64,000 bases of DNA. It comes from an uncultured Opitutia bacterium (GTDB lineage: Bacteria > Verrucomicrobiota > Verrucomicrobiia > Opitutales > Opitutaceae). Below are positions 46,738 through 56,601 of this stretch, one piece after another. Location: the NCBI GenBank assembly GCA_903834135.1, contig CAILHZ010000017.1, forward strand, positions 1 to 64,000, given 5' to 3'. A program made the translations under genes and the position numbers. How positions within the stretch are numbered: the first letter of the stretch is position 1; each line of letters opens with the position of its first letter. The notes beneath the pieces were generated by a model. It was not told where the DNA came from and ran no database searches. It was given only the letters and a program-made list of their open reading frames with translations.

Positions 46738-46755
46738 AAACTAGGTTGCTAGTTT
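46738..46755 (+). terminator. Weak hairpin after the helicase gene
   Basis: AAACTAG / CTAGTTT pairs over seven bases with a four-base loop immediately after the helicase stop, followed by AATTTA rather than a T run. Possible weak terminator. Confidence 0.35.
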
Positions 46756-46872
46756 AATTTAGGCGTTTTGTTACATTTGCAGGCTAAAAGTTACTAAAGA
46801 TATCTTTTTTCGTGGCATAGTAACTCGTTTCGGTTCTAGTCTAAAGTCCAAGGTTACCCCACCTCACTTACT

Positions 46873-49560
46873 ATGTCCCGAATTTTTGCTGCTATTCGTG
46901 TACTGTGTCTAGCTGTAGTGCTATGTGCTTCATTCACATCGCTGAAGGCACAGACGACTCCAGTCATTACGACTCAGCCAACCAGTAAAACAATTAACCA
47001 AGGCACCTCCACTACTTTTACAGTAGTAGCGACAGGTACAACCTTGACCTATCAGTGGACTTTTAATGCAGCAGCGATTTCTGGTGCTACAAATTCTACC
47101 TATACTATTGCAAGTCCAACACCTGTAAACTCCGGTGTATATGCCTGTACTATTACCTCAGCAGGTACTGCAAGTGTAAATAGTTCAAATGCTACGCTAC
47201 TGGTTTATATTCCCTATGTAGTTAGAACAATTGCAGGGACTGCCTACGCAATGGGATCAACTAATGCTACGGGTGCTGCTGCTTCTTTCTTAAGTCCTCA
47301 AGCACTGGTAACAGATAGTGCAGGAAATATTTATGTAGCTGACACAGGAAATAGTGTAATCAGAAAAATTACTGCACTGGGTGTAGTTACCACCTTTGCA
47401 GGAACACCTGGCGTAACTGGTATAACGGACGGTCCTGGCTCTACGGCTTTATTTAATTTTCCATGCGGGATAGCTATGGATCCAAGTGGCAATTTATGGG
47501 TAGCTGATACTTATAACAGTATCATTCGTAAAATTACTCCTCAAGGAGTTGTAAGTACGATTGCAGGTCTAGCTCCTACACCTGCTATACCAAGTCCAAT
47601 TAATACAGGCTCCACTAATGCTACGGGAACTTCTGCTCGTTTTAATTTTCCGCGCGGGATTGCATGTGATGGATCCGGTAATGTTTATATTGCTGATACA
47701 CTAAACAATGCGATTCGTAAAATGACACCTACTGGTGTTGTTACAACAATAGCTGGAGCAGCTGGTAATACGCCTCAGAGTTTAGATGGAACAGGAGCTG
47801 CCGCTCGGTTCAATTATCCATACGGCATAGCCTCAGATGTAAATGGTAATTTATGGGTAGCAGATACATCTGGATCCACAATTCGCGCTGTAACCCAAGC
47901 AGGTGTAGTCACTACCCTTGCTGGACTTTCAGGTAATGCAGGAAGTAGTGGTGGAACTGGTAGTGTTGCACGATTTAATCAACCCACATCAATCGCCGTA
48001 GATAGCACAGGAAATTTATACGTAGCTGATGCAAACAATAGTACGATACGTGAAATATCACCTACAGGTGTAGTAACTACCCTTGCTGGACTTGCTGGTA
48101 GTGTAGGAGCTGTAGATGCAGCTGGATCGACTGCGCGGTTGTACAATCCGTTCGGCATTGCAGTAGATATTGGTGGAAATGTTTATATTGCAGACACACA
48201 ATTAGAAACAATCCGTATAGCTACGCCACAAACACCTGATCAATTTGCTCCTACAATTCAAACACAGCCTGTAGGCTCTACAATAGTTCAATCCAACAGC
48301 TATACTTTTACGGTAGTTGCAAGCGGAAATCCTCTACCAAGTTATCAATGGATGCTAGCAGGTGTTGCTATTGCAGGAGCAACTAATTCGACCTATACTG
48401 TAACAAATGCACAAGCAGCAGATGCTGGTGCTTACACAGTTGTAGTTACTAACCCAGTAGGTAGTGCTACTTCAAATTCAGTTACTCTTAATGTAACTAC
48501 AACACCCGTCATCACCACAGCACCTATTGGAGTTAATGCCAATACAGGCAGTACTGCGTCACTGAGTGTCGCTGCTTCTGGAGCTGGTCTTGGCTATCAG
48601 TGGTATTATAATGGAGTAGCTATTACTGGGGCAACCAGTGCTACACTTAACCTAACTAATGTAGCAACCTATCAACGCGGTAGTTATTCAGTCGTTGTGA
48701 TGAATGCAGCAGGTAGTGTTACATCAACGGCTGCTATACTAAACGTAAATTCAGTCGCTCGACTTATTAATTTATCCAGTAAAGGAAATGTAGGCACGGG
48801 AACTTCTGCACTCACCGCTGGATTGGTTATCGGAGGCTCAAATTCAAAAAACATATTACTACGCGGAATTGGACCTACACTAACTACATTCGGCGTTTCT
48901 GGTGCACTCGCTAAGCCACAACTTACCTTATTTAATTCAGCAGCTGCAGTTGTAGCTACGAATAATACATGGGGAGGCACATCATCTCTCAGTAATTTAT
49001 ATAGCCAAGTTGGAGCGTTTGCTTTACCAACAACTTCTGCTGATGATGCACTAAATCAATCCCTCACAGCAGGTGCTTATACAATTCAAGTTATAGGTGC
49101 TAGTTCAACAACAGGAATTGGAATGGCTGAAATATACGATGCAGATCCCATCACTTCATCAGCACGACTTTACAACATTTCCTCACGAGCGAACGTAGGT
49201 GTGGGATCAAGTGCTTTGGTAGCTGGATTTATTATTGCTGGTCCTTCCTCTGAAACTGTGCTCATCCGAGGTGTCGGTCCAACCCTGGCTGCAGCTCCTT
49301 TTAATTTTACAGGTGTACTAGCTAGACCAAGTATAATTGTTCAAAATGCGTCGGGCACTTCAGTGGGCACTAATTCAGGTTGGGGCGGCACGGCTATTCT
49401 GTCGCAAATTTTCACAAATGTAGGAGCATTCGCACTACCTACTACCTCCCAAGATGCTGCACTGGTACTTACGTTAGCTCCAGGAGCGTATACTGCTACT
49501 CTTACCGGCGTGGGAAGCACAACCGGTATTGGAATACTTGAAATCTACGAAGTACCCTAA
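46873..49560 (+). CDS. Secreted Ig-like / NHL-repeat protein
   Basis: An 895-residue extracytoplasmic protein. A signal peptide (about 1-27) is followed by one Ig-like domain (about 30-115). Then come six NHL-type repeats (about 115-455), each with a GN(I/L/V)(Y/W)(V/I)AD..N..IRKIT..GVVTTIAG pattern, which would form a six-bladed propeller. Two more Ig-like domains follow (about 460-630). Two C-terminal modules begin ARLINLSSKGNVGTG and ARLYNISSRANVGVG and each end in a TTGIG..EIY motif; these are characteristic of Opitutaceae surface proteins. It is probably secreted or cell-surface, perhaps for adhesion or ligand binding; no enzyme motif is visible. Internal repeats are visible at DNA level, so copy number may vary between strains. 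Confidence 0.88.
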   Translation: MSRIFAAIRVLCLAVVLCASFTSLKAQTTPVITTQPTSKTINQGTSTTFTVVATGTTLTYQWTFNAAAISGATNSTYTIASPTPVNSGVYACTITSAGTASVNSSNATLLVYIPYVVRTIAGTAYAMGSTNATGAAASFLSPQALVTDSAGNIYVADTGNSVIRKITALGVVTTFAGTPGVTGITDGPGSTALFNFPCGIAMDPSGNLWVADTYNSIIRKITPQGVVSTIAGLAPTPAIPSPINTGSTNATGTSARFNFPRGIACDGSGNVYIADTLNNAIRKMTPTGVVTTIAGAAGNTPQSLDGTGAAARFNYPYGIASDVNGNLWVADTSGSTIRAVTQAGVVTTLAGLSGNAGSSGGTGSVARFNQPTSIAVDSTGNLYVADANNSTIREISPTGVVTTLAGLAGSVGAVDAAGSTARLYNPFGIAVDIGGNVYIADTQLETIRIATPQTPDQFAPTIQTQPVGSTIVQSNSYTFTVVASGNPLPSYQWMLAGVAIAGATNSTYTVTNAQAADAGAYTVVVTNPVGSATSNSVTLNVTTTPVITTAPIGVNANTGSTASLSVAASGAGLGYQWYYNGVAITGATSATLNLTNVATYQRGSYSVVVMNAAGSVTSTAAILNVNSVARLINLSSKGNVGTGTSALTAGLVIGGSNSKNILLRGIGPTLTTFGVSGALAKPQLTLFNSAAAVVATNNTWGGTSSLSNLYSQVGAFALPTTSADDALNQSLTAGAYTIQVIGASSTTGIGMAEIYDADPITSSARLYNISSRANVGVGSSALVAGFIIAGPSSETVLIRGVGPTLAAAPFNFTGVLARPSIIVQNASGTSVGTNSGWGGTAILSQIFTNVGAFALPTTSQDAALVLTLAPGAYTATLTGVGSTTGIGILEIYEVP

Positions 49561-49564
49561 ACTA

Positions 49565-49586
49565 ATTACCGCTTAGTAGCGGTAAT
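49565..49586. terminator. Hairpin between convergent Ig/NHL and ahcY genes
   Basis: ATTACCGC / GCGGTAAT pairs over eight bases with a six-base loop. It overlaps the ahcY stop codon and lies just after the Ig/NHL stop. No strong T run on either side, so its strength as a terminator is uncertain. Confidence 0.45.
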
Positions 49587-51000
49587 GCTCTGGCTTATAA
49601 GGACCGTCTGTTGGTACACCTAGGTATTCAGCTTGTTTAGGTGTAAGAACAGTGAGTTTAACACCGATTTTTTCTAAGTGTAAACGCGCCACCTCTTCAT
49701 CAAGACGTTTTGGTAAACGGTATACACCTGCTTTGTAAGAATCTTTATTTTTCCAGAGATCAATCTGAGCGAGTGTTTGGTTTGTAAACGAAGTAGACAT
49801 AACAAACGAAGGATGCCCTGTAGCACAGCCCAAATTAACTAAGCGGCCTTCTGCAAGCATGTAGATGCAATTACCGCCCTTAAAGGTAAACTTGTCATAC
49901 TGTGGCTTAATGGTGACGCGTGTTACATCAGGTGCTTCGAGTAAACGTGCATACTGAATTTCGGTATCAAAGTGACCGATATTACATACAATTGCTTGAT
50001 CCTTCATCTGCTTAAGATGATCTAAGGTAATTACATCACAGTTACCTGTTGTAGTAACATAGATATCAGCATGACCTAGAGTATCTTCGATAGGTTTCAC
50101 CTCGAAGCCTTCCATAGCTGCTTGAAGTGCATTAATTGGATCGATTTCTGTTACTATAACACGTGCACCAAAACCACGTAATGAATGTGCTGAACCTTTA
50201 CCCACATCGCCATATCCACAGACACAAGCAACTTTACCTGCAATCATAACATCGGTTGCACGCTTTAAACCGTCTGCAAGGGATTCACGGCAGCCGTAAA
50301 AATTATCAAATTTGGATTTCGTTACTGAATCGTTTACGTTGATAGCAGGAACGAGCAGTTTACCTTGTTCATGTAGCTGATATAAACGGTGCACACCAGT
50401 AGTTGTTTCTTCCGAAACACCCTTCCAAGACTTAACAAATGTATGGAATATTTGAGGAAATTCTTTAGCGATCTTTTTAAGTAAATCCTTAATTACGCCT
50501 TCTTCTTCAGAAGATGATGGCGAATCTACCCACTTGCTTCCGTTTTCCATCTCATAGCCTTTGTGAATAAGTAAAGTGACGTCTCCACCATCATCTACAA
50601 CAAGTTCAGGTCCTTGATTACCAGGAAACAGTACAGCTTTCCAAGTGCAGTCCCAATATTCAACAAGAGATTCACCCTTCCACGCAAATACAGGAACCCC
50701 TGCTTTAGCAATTGCAGAAGCGGCATGATCTTGTGTTGAGAAAATATTGCACGAAGCCCAGCGTACAGTTGCTCCGAGTTCAACGAGTGATTCTATAAGA
50801 ACCGCCGTTTGAATTGTCATATGCAAAGAACCAGTAATGCGTACACCCTTGAGAGGCTTTTCCTTACCGAACTTCTTACGTACAGCCATTAGGCCAGGCA
50901 TTTCATGCTCGGCGACATCGATTTCTTTGCGACCCCACTCAGCTAAGCTAAGATCACGTACTTTAAAATCTTGAAAAGAGGAAGACTGTGCAGTTGACAT
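49573..51000 (-). CDS. ahcY: Adenosylhomocysteinase (S-adenosylhomocysteine hydrolase)
   Basis: A 475-residue enzyme, the longer bacterial form with an inserted segment (about 150-195, [20 protein letters not shown]). It hydrolyses S-adenosylhomocysteine to adenosine and homocysteine, relieving product inhibition of methyltransferases. The NAD-binding motif [19 protein letters not shown], the active-site area [13 protein letters not shown] and the C-terminal [10 protein letters not shown] (the Lys/Tyr tail that completes the neighbouring NAD site) are intact. It lies 28 bases downstream of metK, which forms a two-gene methyl-cycle operon. A hairpin overlaps its stop codon. Confidence 0.97.
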   Translation of the reverse strand: MSTAQSSSFQDFKVRDLSLAEWGRKEIDVAEHEMPGLMAVRKKFGKEKPLKGVRITGSLHMTIQTAVLIESLVELGATVRWASCNIFSTQDHAASAIAKAGVPVFAWKGESLVEYWDCTWKAVLFPGNQGPELVVDDGGDVTLLIHKGYEMENGSKWVDSPSSSEEEGVIKDLLKKIAKEFPQIFHTFVKSWKGVSEETTTGVHRLYQLHEQGKLLVPAINVNDSVTKSKFDNFYGCRESLADGLKRATDVMIAGKVACVCGYGDVGKGSAHSLRGFGARVIVTEIDPINALQAAMEGFEVKPIEDTLGHADIYVTTTGNCDVITLDHLKQMKDQAIVCNIGHFDTEIQYARLLEAPDVTRVTIKPQYDKFTFKGGNCIYMLAEGRLVNLGCATGHPSFVMSTSFTNQTLAQIDLWKNKDSYKAGVYRLPKRLDEEVARLHLEKIGVKLTVLTPKQAEYLGVPTDGPYKPEHYRY

Positions 51001-51028
51001 AAAAAATAAATCTAGCGGTTAAAAATAC

Positions 51029-52195
51029 TTACTTAGCAGCACTAAGTAATTCGTTGGTTTTATTGGTTTGTTCCCATGGTAATTCAGCTTTGCCGAAATG
51101 ACCGTAGTTTGTAGTTGTGCGATAAATAGGACGTAAGAGATCAAGCTGCTTAATAATTTGCGCAGGTTTAAATCCGAATACCTGCCTTACAGCTTTACCG
51201 ATCACTTGATCAGATACTTTGGACGTACCCATAGTATCAACACGAATACTTACTGGTTCTGGATAACCGATTGCATAGGCAAGTTGTAGTTCACATACAT
51301 CTGCTAATCCAGAAGCGACAATGTTTTTTGCTACCCAGCGGCACATGTAAGCAGCAGAGCGATCTACTTTGGATGGATCTTTTCCCGAGAAAGCACCACC
51401 ACCGTGGCGACCCCATCCACCGTATGTATCAACGATGATTTTACGTCCTGTTAGACCTGAGTCACCTTCAGGACCACCTATAACAAATCGACCTGTCGGA
51501 TTAATCAAAAATTGTGTGGAATTATCCAACATGGAAGCTGGAATTACTTTCTTAATCACATTTTGAATTAAGAAATCACGAATCTCGGAATGCACTGCAC
51601 TCGCAGCATGCTGCGTTGAAATAACGACATTCTCAACTTTAACAGGCTTGCCGTTTTCATAACGAATTGAAACCTGAGATTTTGCATCTGGACGAAGCCA
51701 ATTAGCAGCACCAGATTTACGAAGCTTAGTTACCTCACGTCCAAGACGATGAGCAAACATAACAGCCGTAGGCATCAGTTCTGGTGTTTCGTTACATGCA
51801 AAACCAAACATTAAACCTTGATCCCCTGCCCCTTGTTCAGCGGTGTCTTTACCATCTACAGCACGAGCATCCACACCTTGAGCAATATCAGGCGACTGAC
51901 GTGTCAAAAGATTATGAATGAAAACACGGTCTGCATGAAAGACGTCATCGTCATTGGTATAACCAATATCGCGTATAGCTGCGCGAACGATTTGTTCATA
52001 ATTTAGTTTAGCGCTAGTTGTAATTTCACCAGCAATAACAACTTGGTTAGATTTAACCAACGTCTCACAAGCAACACGGCTTGTAGGATCTTGTTCCAAA
52101 CAAGCGTCAAGAACGCTATCTGAAATCAAATCAGCAACTTTATCCGGGTGACCTTCACCAACGGACTCTGAGGAAAATACGAATGAGTCAGCCAT
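51029..52195 (-). CDS. metK: S-adenosylmethionine synthetase
   Basis: A 388-residue enzyme of normal length, making S-adenosylmethionine from methionine and ATP. Diagnostic motifs are [18 protein letters not shown] at the start, the ATP-binding [12 protein letters not shown], and the phosphate-binding [19 protein letters not shown]. Co-transcribed with ahcY. The 126 bases upstream (52196-52321) were examined for a SAM or SAH riboswitch and none could be recognised. The upstream neighbour opgH ends at 52322 on the same strand. Confidence 0.98.
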   Translation of the reverse strand: MADSFVFSSESVGEGHPDKVADLISDSVLDACLEQDPTSRVACETLVKSNQVVIAGEITTSAKLNYEQIVRAAIRDIGYTNDDDVFHADRVFIHNLLTRQSPDIAQGVDARAVDGKDTAEQGAGDQGLMFGFACNETPELMPTAVMFAHRLGREVTKLRKSGAANWLRPDAKSQVSIRYENGKPVKVENVVISTQHAASAVHSEIRDFLIQNVIKKVIPASMLDNSTQFLINPTGRFVIGGPEGDSGLTGRKIIVDTYGGWGRHGGGAFSGKDPSKVDRSAAYMCRWVAKNIVASGLADVCELQLAYAIGYPEPVSIRVDTMGTSKVSDQVIGKAVRQVFGFKPAQIIKQLDLLRPIYRTTTNYGHFGKAELPWEQTNKTNELLSAAK

Positions 52196-52321
52196 AGTAG
52201 TAGATAAAATAAAAGCGGAGAGATCCCTAGTCCTGCAAGTTAAATATCAACATATACCAATTATATGATACGAGTTAGTATTAACCACAAACTACTGATT
52301 TACATTGATTTATGTAACTAA

Positions 52322-54469
52322 CTAACGGTATAACGCAGTCGTAGGAGACGCAGTTAGTACATTATATTGGCGAATAGCCAATTTCCACCAAGGCGATAAA
52401 CCCTCTGCTGGATGACTCCATAATTCACGGTGAAGCCAAATTAAAGAATCAGCGTCGAGCAATATTGCCATTTTTTCTTTAATAGAAAAATCATTTGGCC
52501 CATCACGTAGTAACCTTAAGCGTAGTTGTGAAAACCATTCGCGCGATTCAACACTCGGTTTTCTTTGTCGAAGCAATGCAATATGCATTGCATTAATGTA
52601 AGGATCTAAAACAGCCTGCATTAAACCGTAATCTGCACGTAGTGGCTCAAATGCAGGGATATGATGATAACACTCTTGCATATGATTACTAAGCGCAGTG
52701 AGTTCTACTGGTGGGGCTGTTTCTTCTGGTGTAAGAAATAAACCTGATTCGCGTGCAGCGCGTCCAACAGCAGCTTTACTTAAAAAAATTGATAAAGGAA
52801 TTGAACAAACGAGACCAGCAATCACGGGACTTAACCACCAAAAATACGACGGAAGCACTAGGTACGCGCCTACACCCCATATTACACCCAGTACAACTTG
52901 AGTACCGTGCGTTAAAATCGCCTCCCTCCAGTCTGTTCCATCTTCGTTAGCTTGTCTATTCTGTGTTGCCCAAGATACGCCTTGTCCTAGCAGCGTAAAT
53001 ACAACAAACCGCGAATTAAATACCATATTAATAGGTGCAAGAAGTATGGAAATAAAAACTTCCAATAATGTACTTAGAATTAATTTAGATCGCCCACCGT
53101 ACTTCTCTACCTCTGCTAGATCACCCATTACAACAGCAGCACTGACTATTTTTGGTGTAAATAAAAGTACCAAAGTGAAAACAAAAAGCGTCAATGCTTC
53201 TGGAACTTGAATATGGTAACCAAAAAATGACGTCGTATCTGGCATTCTAAATATACCTACGTTATCTAATTGTACTTCATTCCAAGCATTTACCATACCT
53301 AAGAGCAAAAAGAGCATCCAAAGAGGTGAAGATACGTAGCCTAAGACACCCATAAAGAGGTGAAACCTGCTGGCTGGCCTAAATCCTCGTGCCGTGAGTA
53401 GCCACGTGTGCTGCATATTACCCTGGCACCATCGACGATCACGTTTTGCACTATCAATGAGTGTAGGTGGGCACTCCTCATAACTACCCTCCATATCATG
53501 AGCTAACCAAACAGCCCACCCAGCTTTTCGCATTAATGCTGCCTCCACAAAATCATGCGATAATATTTTTCCTCCAAATGGCTCTACGCCGGGTAATCCA
53601 GGTAGTGCACAATGTTCCATGAAAGGTTGCACACGAATAATTGCGTTATGACCCCAGTAGTTACCATCATGCTGCTGCCAATAATTCATACCTGCTAAAA
53701 ATACAGGACTATAAAGTCGGTTAGCGAATGCCTGCATACGTGCATACAAGCTTTCACCGTATATTAGACGTGGGGCTGTCTGAATAATCCCTACCTGAGG
53801 ATTTTCTTCCATCATCGCCACAAGTTTAATTAAGGCGTCACCCGTCATAACCGAATCAGCATCTAAGACTACCATGTAGCGATAGCGCTTACCCCAGCGT
53901 CTTAGAAAATCTGCGACATTACCTGCTTTTTTATTAATTGCCTGTCTACGCTTACGGTAAAACACATTCCCCAATCCTCCCACTTGCTTACATAATTCTA
54001 TCCAAGCAACTTCTTCTTGAATCCACTGATTAGGTTTATTCGAATCACTGAGGATAAAAAAGTCGAAGTGCTCCATCCTGCCAGTTGTTTTTACAGATTC
54101 GATAATAACGCGAATCCCCTCAAAAACACGGCTTACATCTTCATTAAATACAGGAATAATAATTGCAGTTGGTGCAAAGCGCATCTGCTCAGGCTTAGGC
54201 AAAGTCTTTGTGATTCGTGAACTATCGCCGCCACGATTAATCACATAAAAACCAAATATTGCGGAGCAAAAGCCTGCTGCAATATGCCCAAACATAATTA
54301 CAAATAATCCTAATAAAACAACCTGTACACGCGTTATACCATCACGCCAAAACAGATCAGCCATAAACCAGGTTGCTATACTGGTTAAAAAAAAGATTGC
54401 AGAGAAAAACACAAATCGGCGCCTAATAAGGCGCTTCTCGTTCATATCTGAATTTAAAAATACATGCAT
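52322..54469 (-). CDS. opgH: Glucans biosynthesis glucosyltransferase OpgH (MdoH)
   Basis: A 715-residue family-GT2 membrane glucosyltransferase that builds the beta-1,2-linked backbone of osmoregulated periplasmic glucans. Visible features are two N-terminal helices (about 20-75), PVFNEDVSRVFEGIR at the nucleotide site, the DxD motif DADS (203-206), an acid region LSHDFVEAALMRKAGW, and the RxxRW element in KRDRRWCQGN (343-347). Several C-terminal membrane helices follow. It is shorter than E. coli OpgH because the long cytosolic N-terminal region is absent; a separate 199-residue protein is encoded just upstream. An internal ATG at 54445 is an alternative start. Last gene of a probable operon with ribE, a UDG and opgG. 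Confidence 0.93.
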   Translation of the reverse strand: MHVFLNSDMNEKRLIRRRFVFFSAIFFLTSIATWFMADLFWRDGITRVQVVLLGLFVIMFGHIAAGFCSAIFGFYVINRGGDSSRITKTLPKPEQMRFAPTAIIIPVFNEDVSRVFEGIRVIIESVKTTGRMEHFDFFILSDSNKPNQWIQEEVAWIELCKQVGGLGNVFYRKRRQAINKKAGNVADFLRRWGKRYRYMVVLDADSVMTGDALIKLVAMMEENPQVGIIQTAPRLIYGESLYARMQAFANRLYSPVFLAGMNYWQQHDGNYWGHNAIIRVQPFMEHCALPGLPGVEPFGGKILSHDFVEAALMRKAGWAVWLAHDMEGSYEECPPTLIDSAKRDRRWCQGNMQHTWLLTARGFRPASRFHLFMGVLGYVSSPLWMLFLLLGMVNAWNEVQLDNVGIFRMPDTTSFFGYHIQVPEALTLFVFTLVLLFTPKIVSAAVVMGDLAEVEKYGGRSKLILSTLLEVFISILLAPINMVFNSRFVVFTLLGQGVSWATQNRQANEDGTDWREAILTHGTQVVLGVIWGVGAYLVLPSYFWWLSPVIAGLVCSIPLSIFLSKAAVGRAARESGLFLTPEETAPPVELTALSNHMQECYHHIPAFEPLRADYGLMQAVLDPYINAMHIALLRQRKPSVESREWFSQLRLRLLRDGPNDFSIKEKMAILLDADSLIWLHRELWSHPAEGLSPWWKLAIRQYNVLTASPTTALYR

Positions 54470-54476
54470 GATCTGC

Positions 54477-55076
54477 TTAACGAGTCATTTTAAATACAGC
54501 GATCAAAGCTCCAAGAAAGACGCTCCACAAAATTAATGTTTTCAAAATAGGCCATTTACTTACTCGCTCCAAGGTATCTCCTGCAGCTTCAGTAATAATT
54601 CCCAGATCAATTGGTCTAGGCACCATACTTGAGAGCGATAAATCTGGTCCTGCCTCGATAGACTTTTCACGCATGCTTGAAACAAATTCAGCAGGTAGAT
54701 CGTTTTTTTGTAAAAACGCGTACGGCCATTTTTCAGGACCATCACACATGAGTAGTGCAACTCTACCATCTACAGCGATTCTTTCATGAGGCTGATTGGG
54801 TGCATTCAGTACATATGAAAACCACTCATCCATCATCTCCTCAATTACTTCTGCAGCAACAACAGTGGGTTCACTCAGTGGTTTGGCTGTATGCCGTTTT
54901 GCTGCTTCTTGCATCAGAAGCTGCAAAAGTTGCAACTGATGCAAGCGATTGTGAATACGATGTGCTCTAATATAATCTTCTACACGCACGTAAGCCGTAT
55001 TCCATGCCTCAGCGCTGCCAGATGTAGGCCGCAGCTTTGATGGTAAATCAAACTGAATTAAAGCTTCGTTACTCAT
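54477..55076 (-). CDS. Unknown protein with C-terminal membrane anchor, between opgG and opgH
   Basis: A 199-residue protein I do not recognise. The N-terminal two thirds is soluble and largely helical (TAYVRVEDYIRAHRIHNRL and a Glu/Leu-rich stretch after it). The C-terminus has one membrane helix (about residues 177-196, LKTLILWSVFLGALIAVF), so the protein is a tail-anchored type with the body in the cytosol. It lies 13 bases after opgG and 7 before opgH, so the three are very likely co-translated. A tempting idea is that it supplies the cytosolic N-terminal part missing from this short OpgH, but I see no clear sequence match, so this is inference. Confidence 0.7.
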   Translation of the reverse strand: MSNEALIQFDLPSKLRPTSGSAEAWNTAYVRVEDYIRAHRIHNRLHQLQLLQLLMQEAAKRHTAKPLSEPTVVAAEVIEEMMDEWFSYVLNAPNQPHERIAVDGRVALLMCDGPEKWPYAFLQKNDLPAEFVSSMREKSIEAGPDLSLSSMVPRPIDLGIITEAAGDTLERVSKWPILKTLILWSVFLGALIAVFKMTR

Positions 55077-55089
55077 AGCTTAATAGCAC

Positions 55090-56601
55090 TCAAGGCTGCC
55101 ACAAATAACTCCATGTCTCAGTAAGAATGCCTGAAGGCCTTCTCAAAGAACAACGCAGTTCAACAGGACGATTAGAGCCGTCTGGCTTGAACGCAAAGTT
55201 AGCACGCCATGTTCCATTCAGCGAATTACGTTCAACAGAGCTGTGTAGGAGTCTAGCACCATCACCCACCCAAACTATAGGTTGAATAGGTGCATCTGCA
55301 TCCATCTTTTTTAAATTTGACCCATCAAAATCTATCACGAAACGCTCTAGATCAGTTTCATACGTACGTGAGCGTCCATGCCGTGTAGAAATGACATGTG
55401 CTAGTGTTGGCTGTGTCTTATCTAGATTCCAGTGTAGAATATACTGCAAATCTATTGCATTGCCTGGTGCTGGGAGTGATTCAGGAACCCAAAATGCTAC
55501 AATGTTATCTGAAGTTTCATCTGCCGTTGGTAACTCCACTAAGCGTACACTACCCTTACCCCAATCACCAATAGGCTCAACCCAAGCGCTTGGCCGTGCA
55601 TGATAATTTGCCTCTAAATCTTCGTAGGCACTAAAATGACGTTCTCTCTGCATAAGACCAAAGCCACGTGGATTATCATCAAGAAAAGACATCACGCGTG
55701 TACCGTGTGGATTAACTAAAGGTCTCCATAGCCATTCGCCTAAACCGGTATGGACCATCAGACCATCTGAATCATGTACTTCAGGTCTAAAATCGTTGGT
55801 TTGCTCATTTGAATTTTTACCATGCCAAAACATACTTGTGAGTGGAGCTAGCCCAACAACGCTAGGATTTTTACGTAAATAGATAACCGCTCTGATTCGC
55901 ATTTGCGTATCATCGCCTGGTATAATCTCAAATCGGAATGCACCAGTCGCACTAGGTCCATCTAAGAGAGCATAACACACAATCTGTTTTGCTGTCGTAA
56001 CAGGTTTCTCTACCCAAAATTCTTCAAAATTAGGAAATTCTTCACCCGTTGATTCTGCTGTATCAATAGCAAGTCCTCGTGCAGAAACACCATATACAGC
56101 GCTACGACATAGAAAACGAAAATAGCTAGCACCCTGAAATACACCCAATTCATCACCTGGTGTATTTAGATACCCGTGAAGTCTAAAGCCAGCATACCCA
56201 ATTGTTGATGGTAGCGGGCCAACTTTATTGTGTCCGTAATCAAAAAACTTCTTCTCAAATGCAATTACATTTACTTTACCTGCAATGATTTCATTTACCT
56301 GAATTGTACGTTTGAAAACAAACCCAGGATGAAAAAACTGTAATTTAAATGGAAGCCTCTCCCTATTCCACCACGACTGTACGGGTGCAAACCGAATATC
56401 GCGGTACTGATCATAGGATAACTGATCAAGCCAACTTGGGAGTGCTTTTTGAGGATCAGCATAAGGTCTTAACGAAAGTTCCTGTGCATGCAGACGTAAA
56501 ACATCAAAACTAAAACCACTGGTAGGTGCAGCAGGTAGTGCAGCACTCAGTGTTGAGTAAGCAAGTAGACTCGCAATGAAACTATAAATTCGCATGTTCA
56601 T
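55090..56601 (-). CDS. opgG: Periplasmic glucan biosynthesis protein OpgG (MdoG/MdoD family)
   Basis: A 503-residue exported protein. The signal peptide (about 1-23) is followed by the OpgG start GFSFDVLRLHAQELSLRPYA. Family stretches include YDQYRDIRFAP, FKLQFFHPGFVF, GASYFRFLCRSAVYGVSARGLAIDT, and TSMFWHGKNS. It is a periplasmic protein needed for branching or release of the osmoregulated glucan backbone made by OpgH. Its start codon overlaps the stop of the UDG-family gene (ATGA). MdoG and MdoD paralogues are hard to separate; only one copy is present here. Confidence 0.92.
   Translation of the reverse strand: MNMRIYSFIASLLAYSTLSAALPAAPTSGFSFDVLRLHAQELSLRPYADPQKALPSWLDQLSYDQYRDIRFAPVQSWWNRERLPFKLQFFHPGFVFKRTIQVNEIIAGKVNVIAFEKKFFDYGHNKVGPLPSTIGYAGFRLHGYLNTPGDELGVFQGASYFRFLCRSAVYGVSARGLAIDTAESTGEEFPNFEEFWVEKPVTTAKQIVCYALLDGPSATGAFRFEIIPGDDTQMRIRAVIYLRKNPSVVGLAPLTSMFWHGKNSNEQTNDFRPEVHDSDGLMVHTGLGEWLWRPLVNPHGTRVMSFLDDNPRGFGLMQRERHFSAYEDLEANYHARPSAWVEPIGDWGKGSVRLVELPTADETSDNIVAFWVPESLPAPGNAIDLQYILHWNLDKTQPTLAHVISTRHGRSRTYETDLERFVIDFDGSNLKKMDADAPIQPIVWVGDGARLLHSSVERNSLNGTWRANFAFKPDGSNRPVELRCSLRRPSGILTETWSYLWQP

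Noticed and set aside
52196-52321. Possible SAM or SAH riboswitch before metK-ahcY
   Set aside because: The 126-base leader was read on the minus strand for SAM-I, SAM-II and SAH core sequences; nothing matched convincingly.
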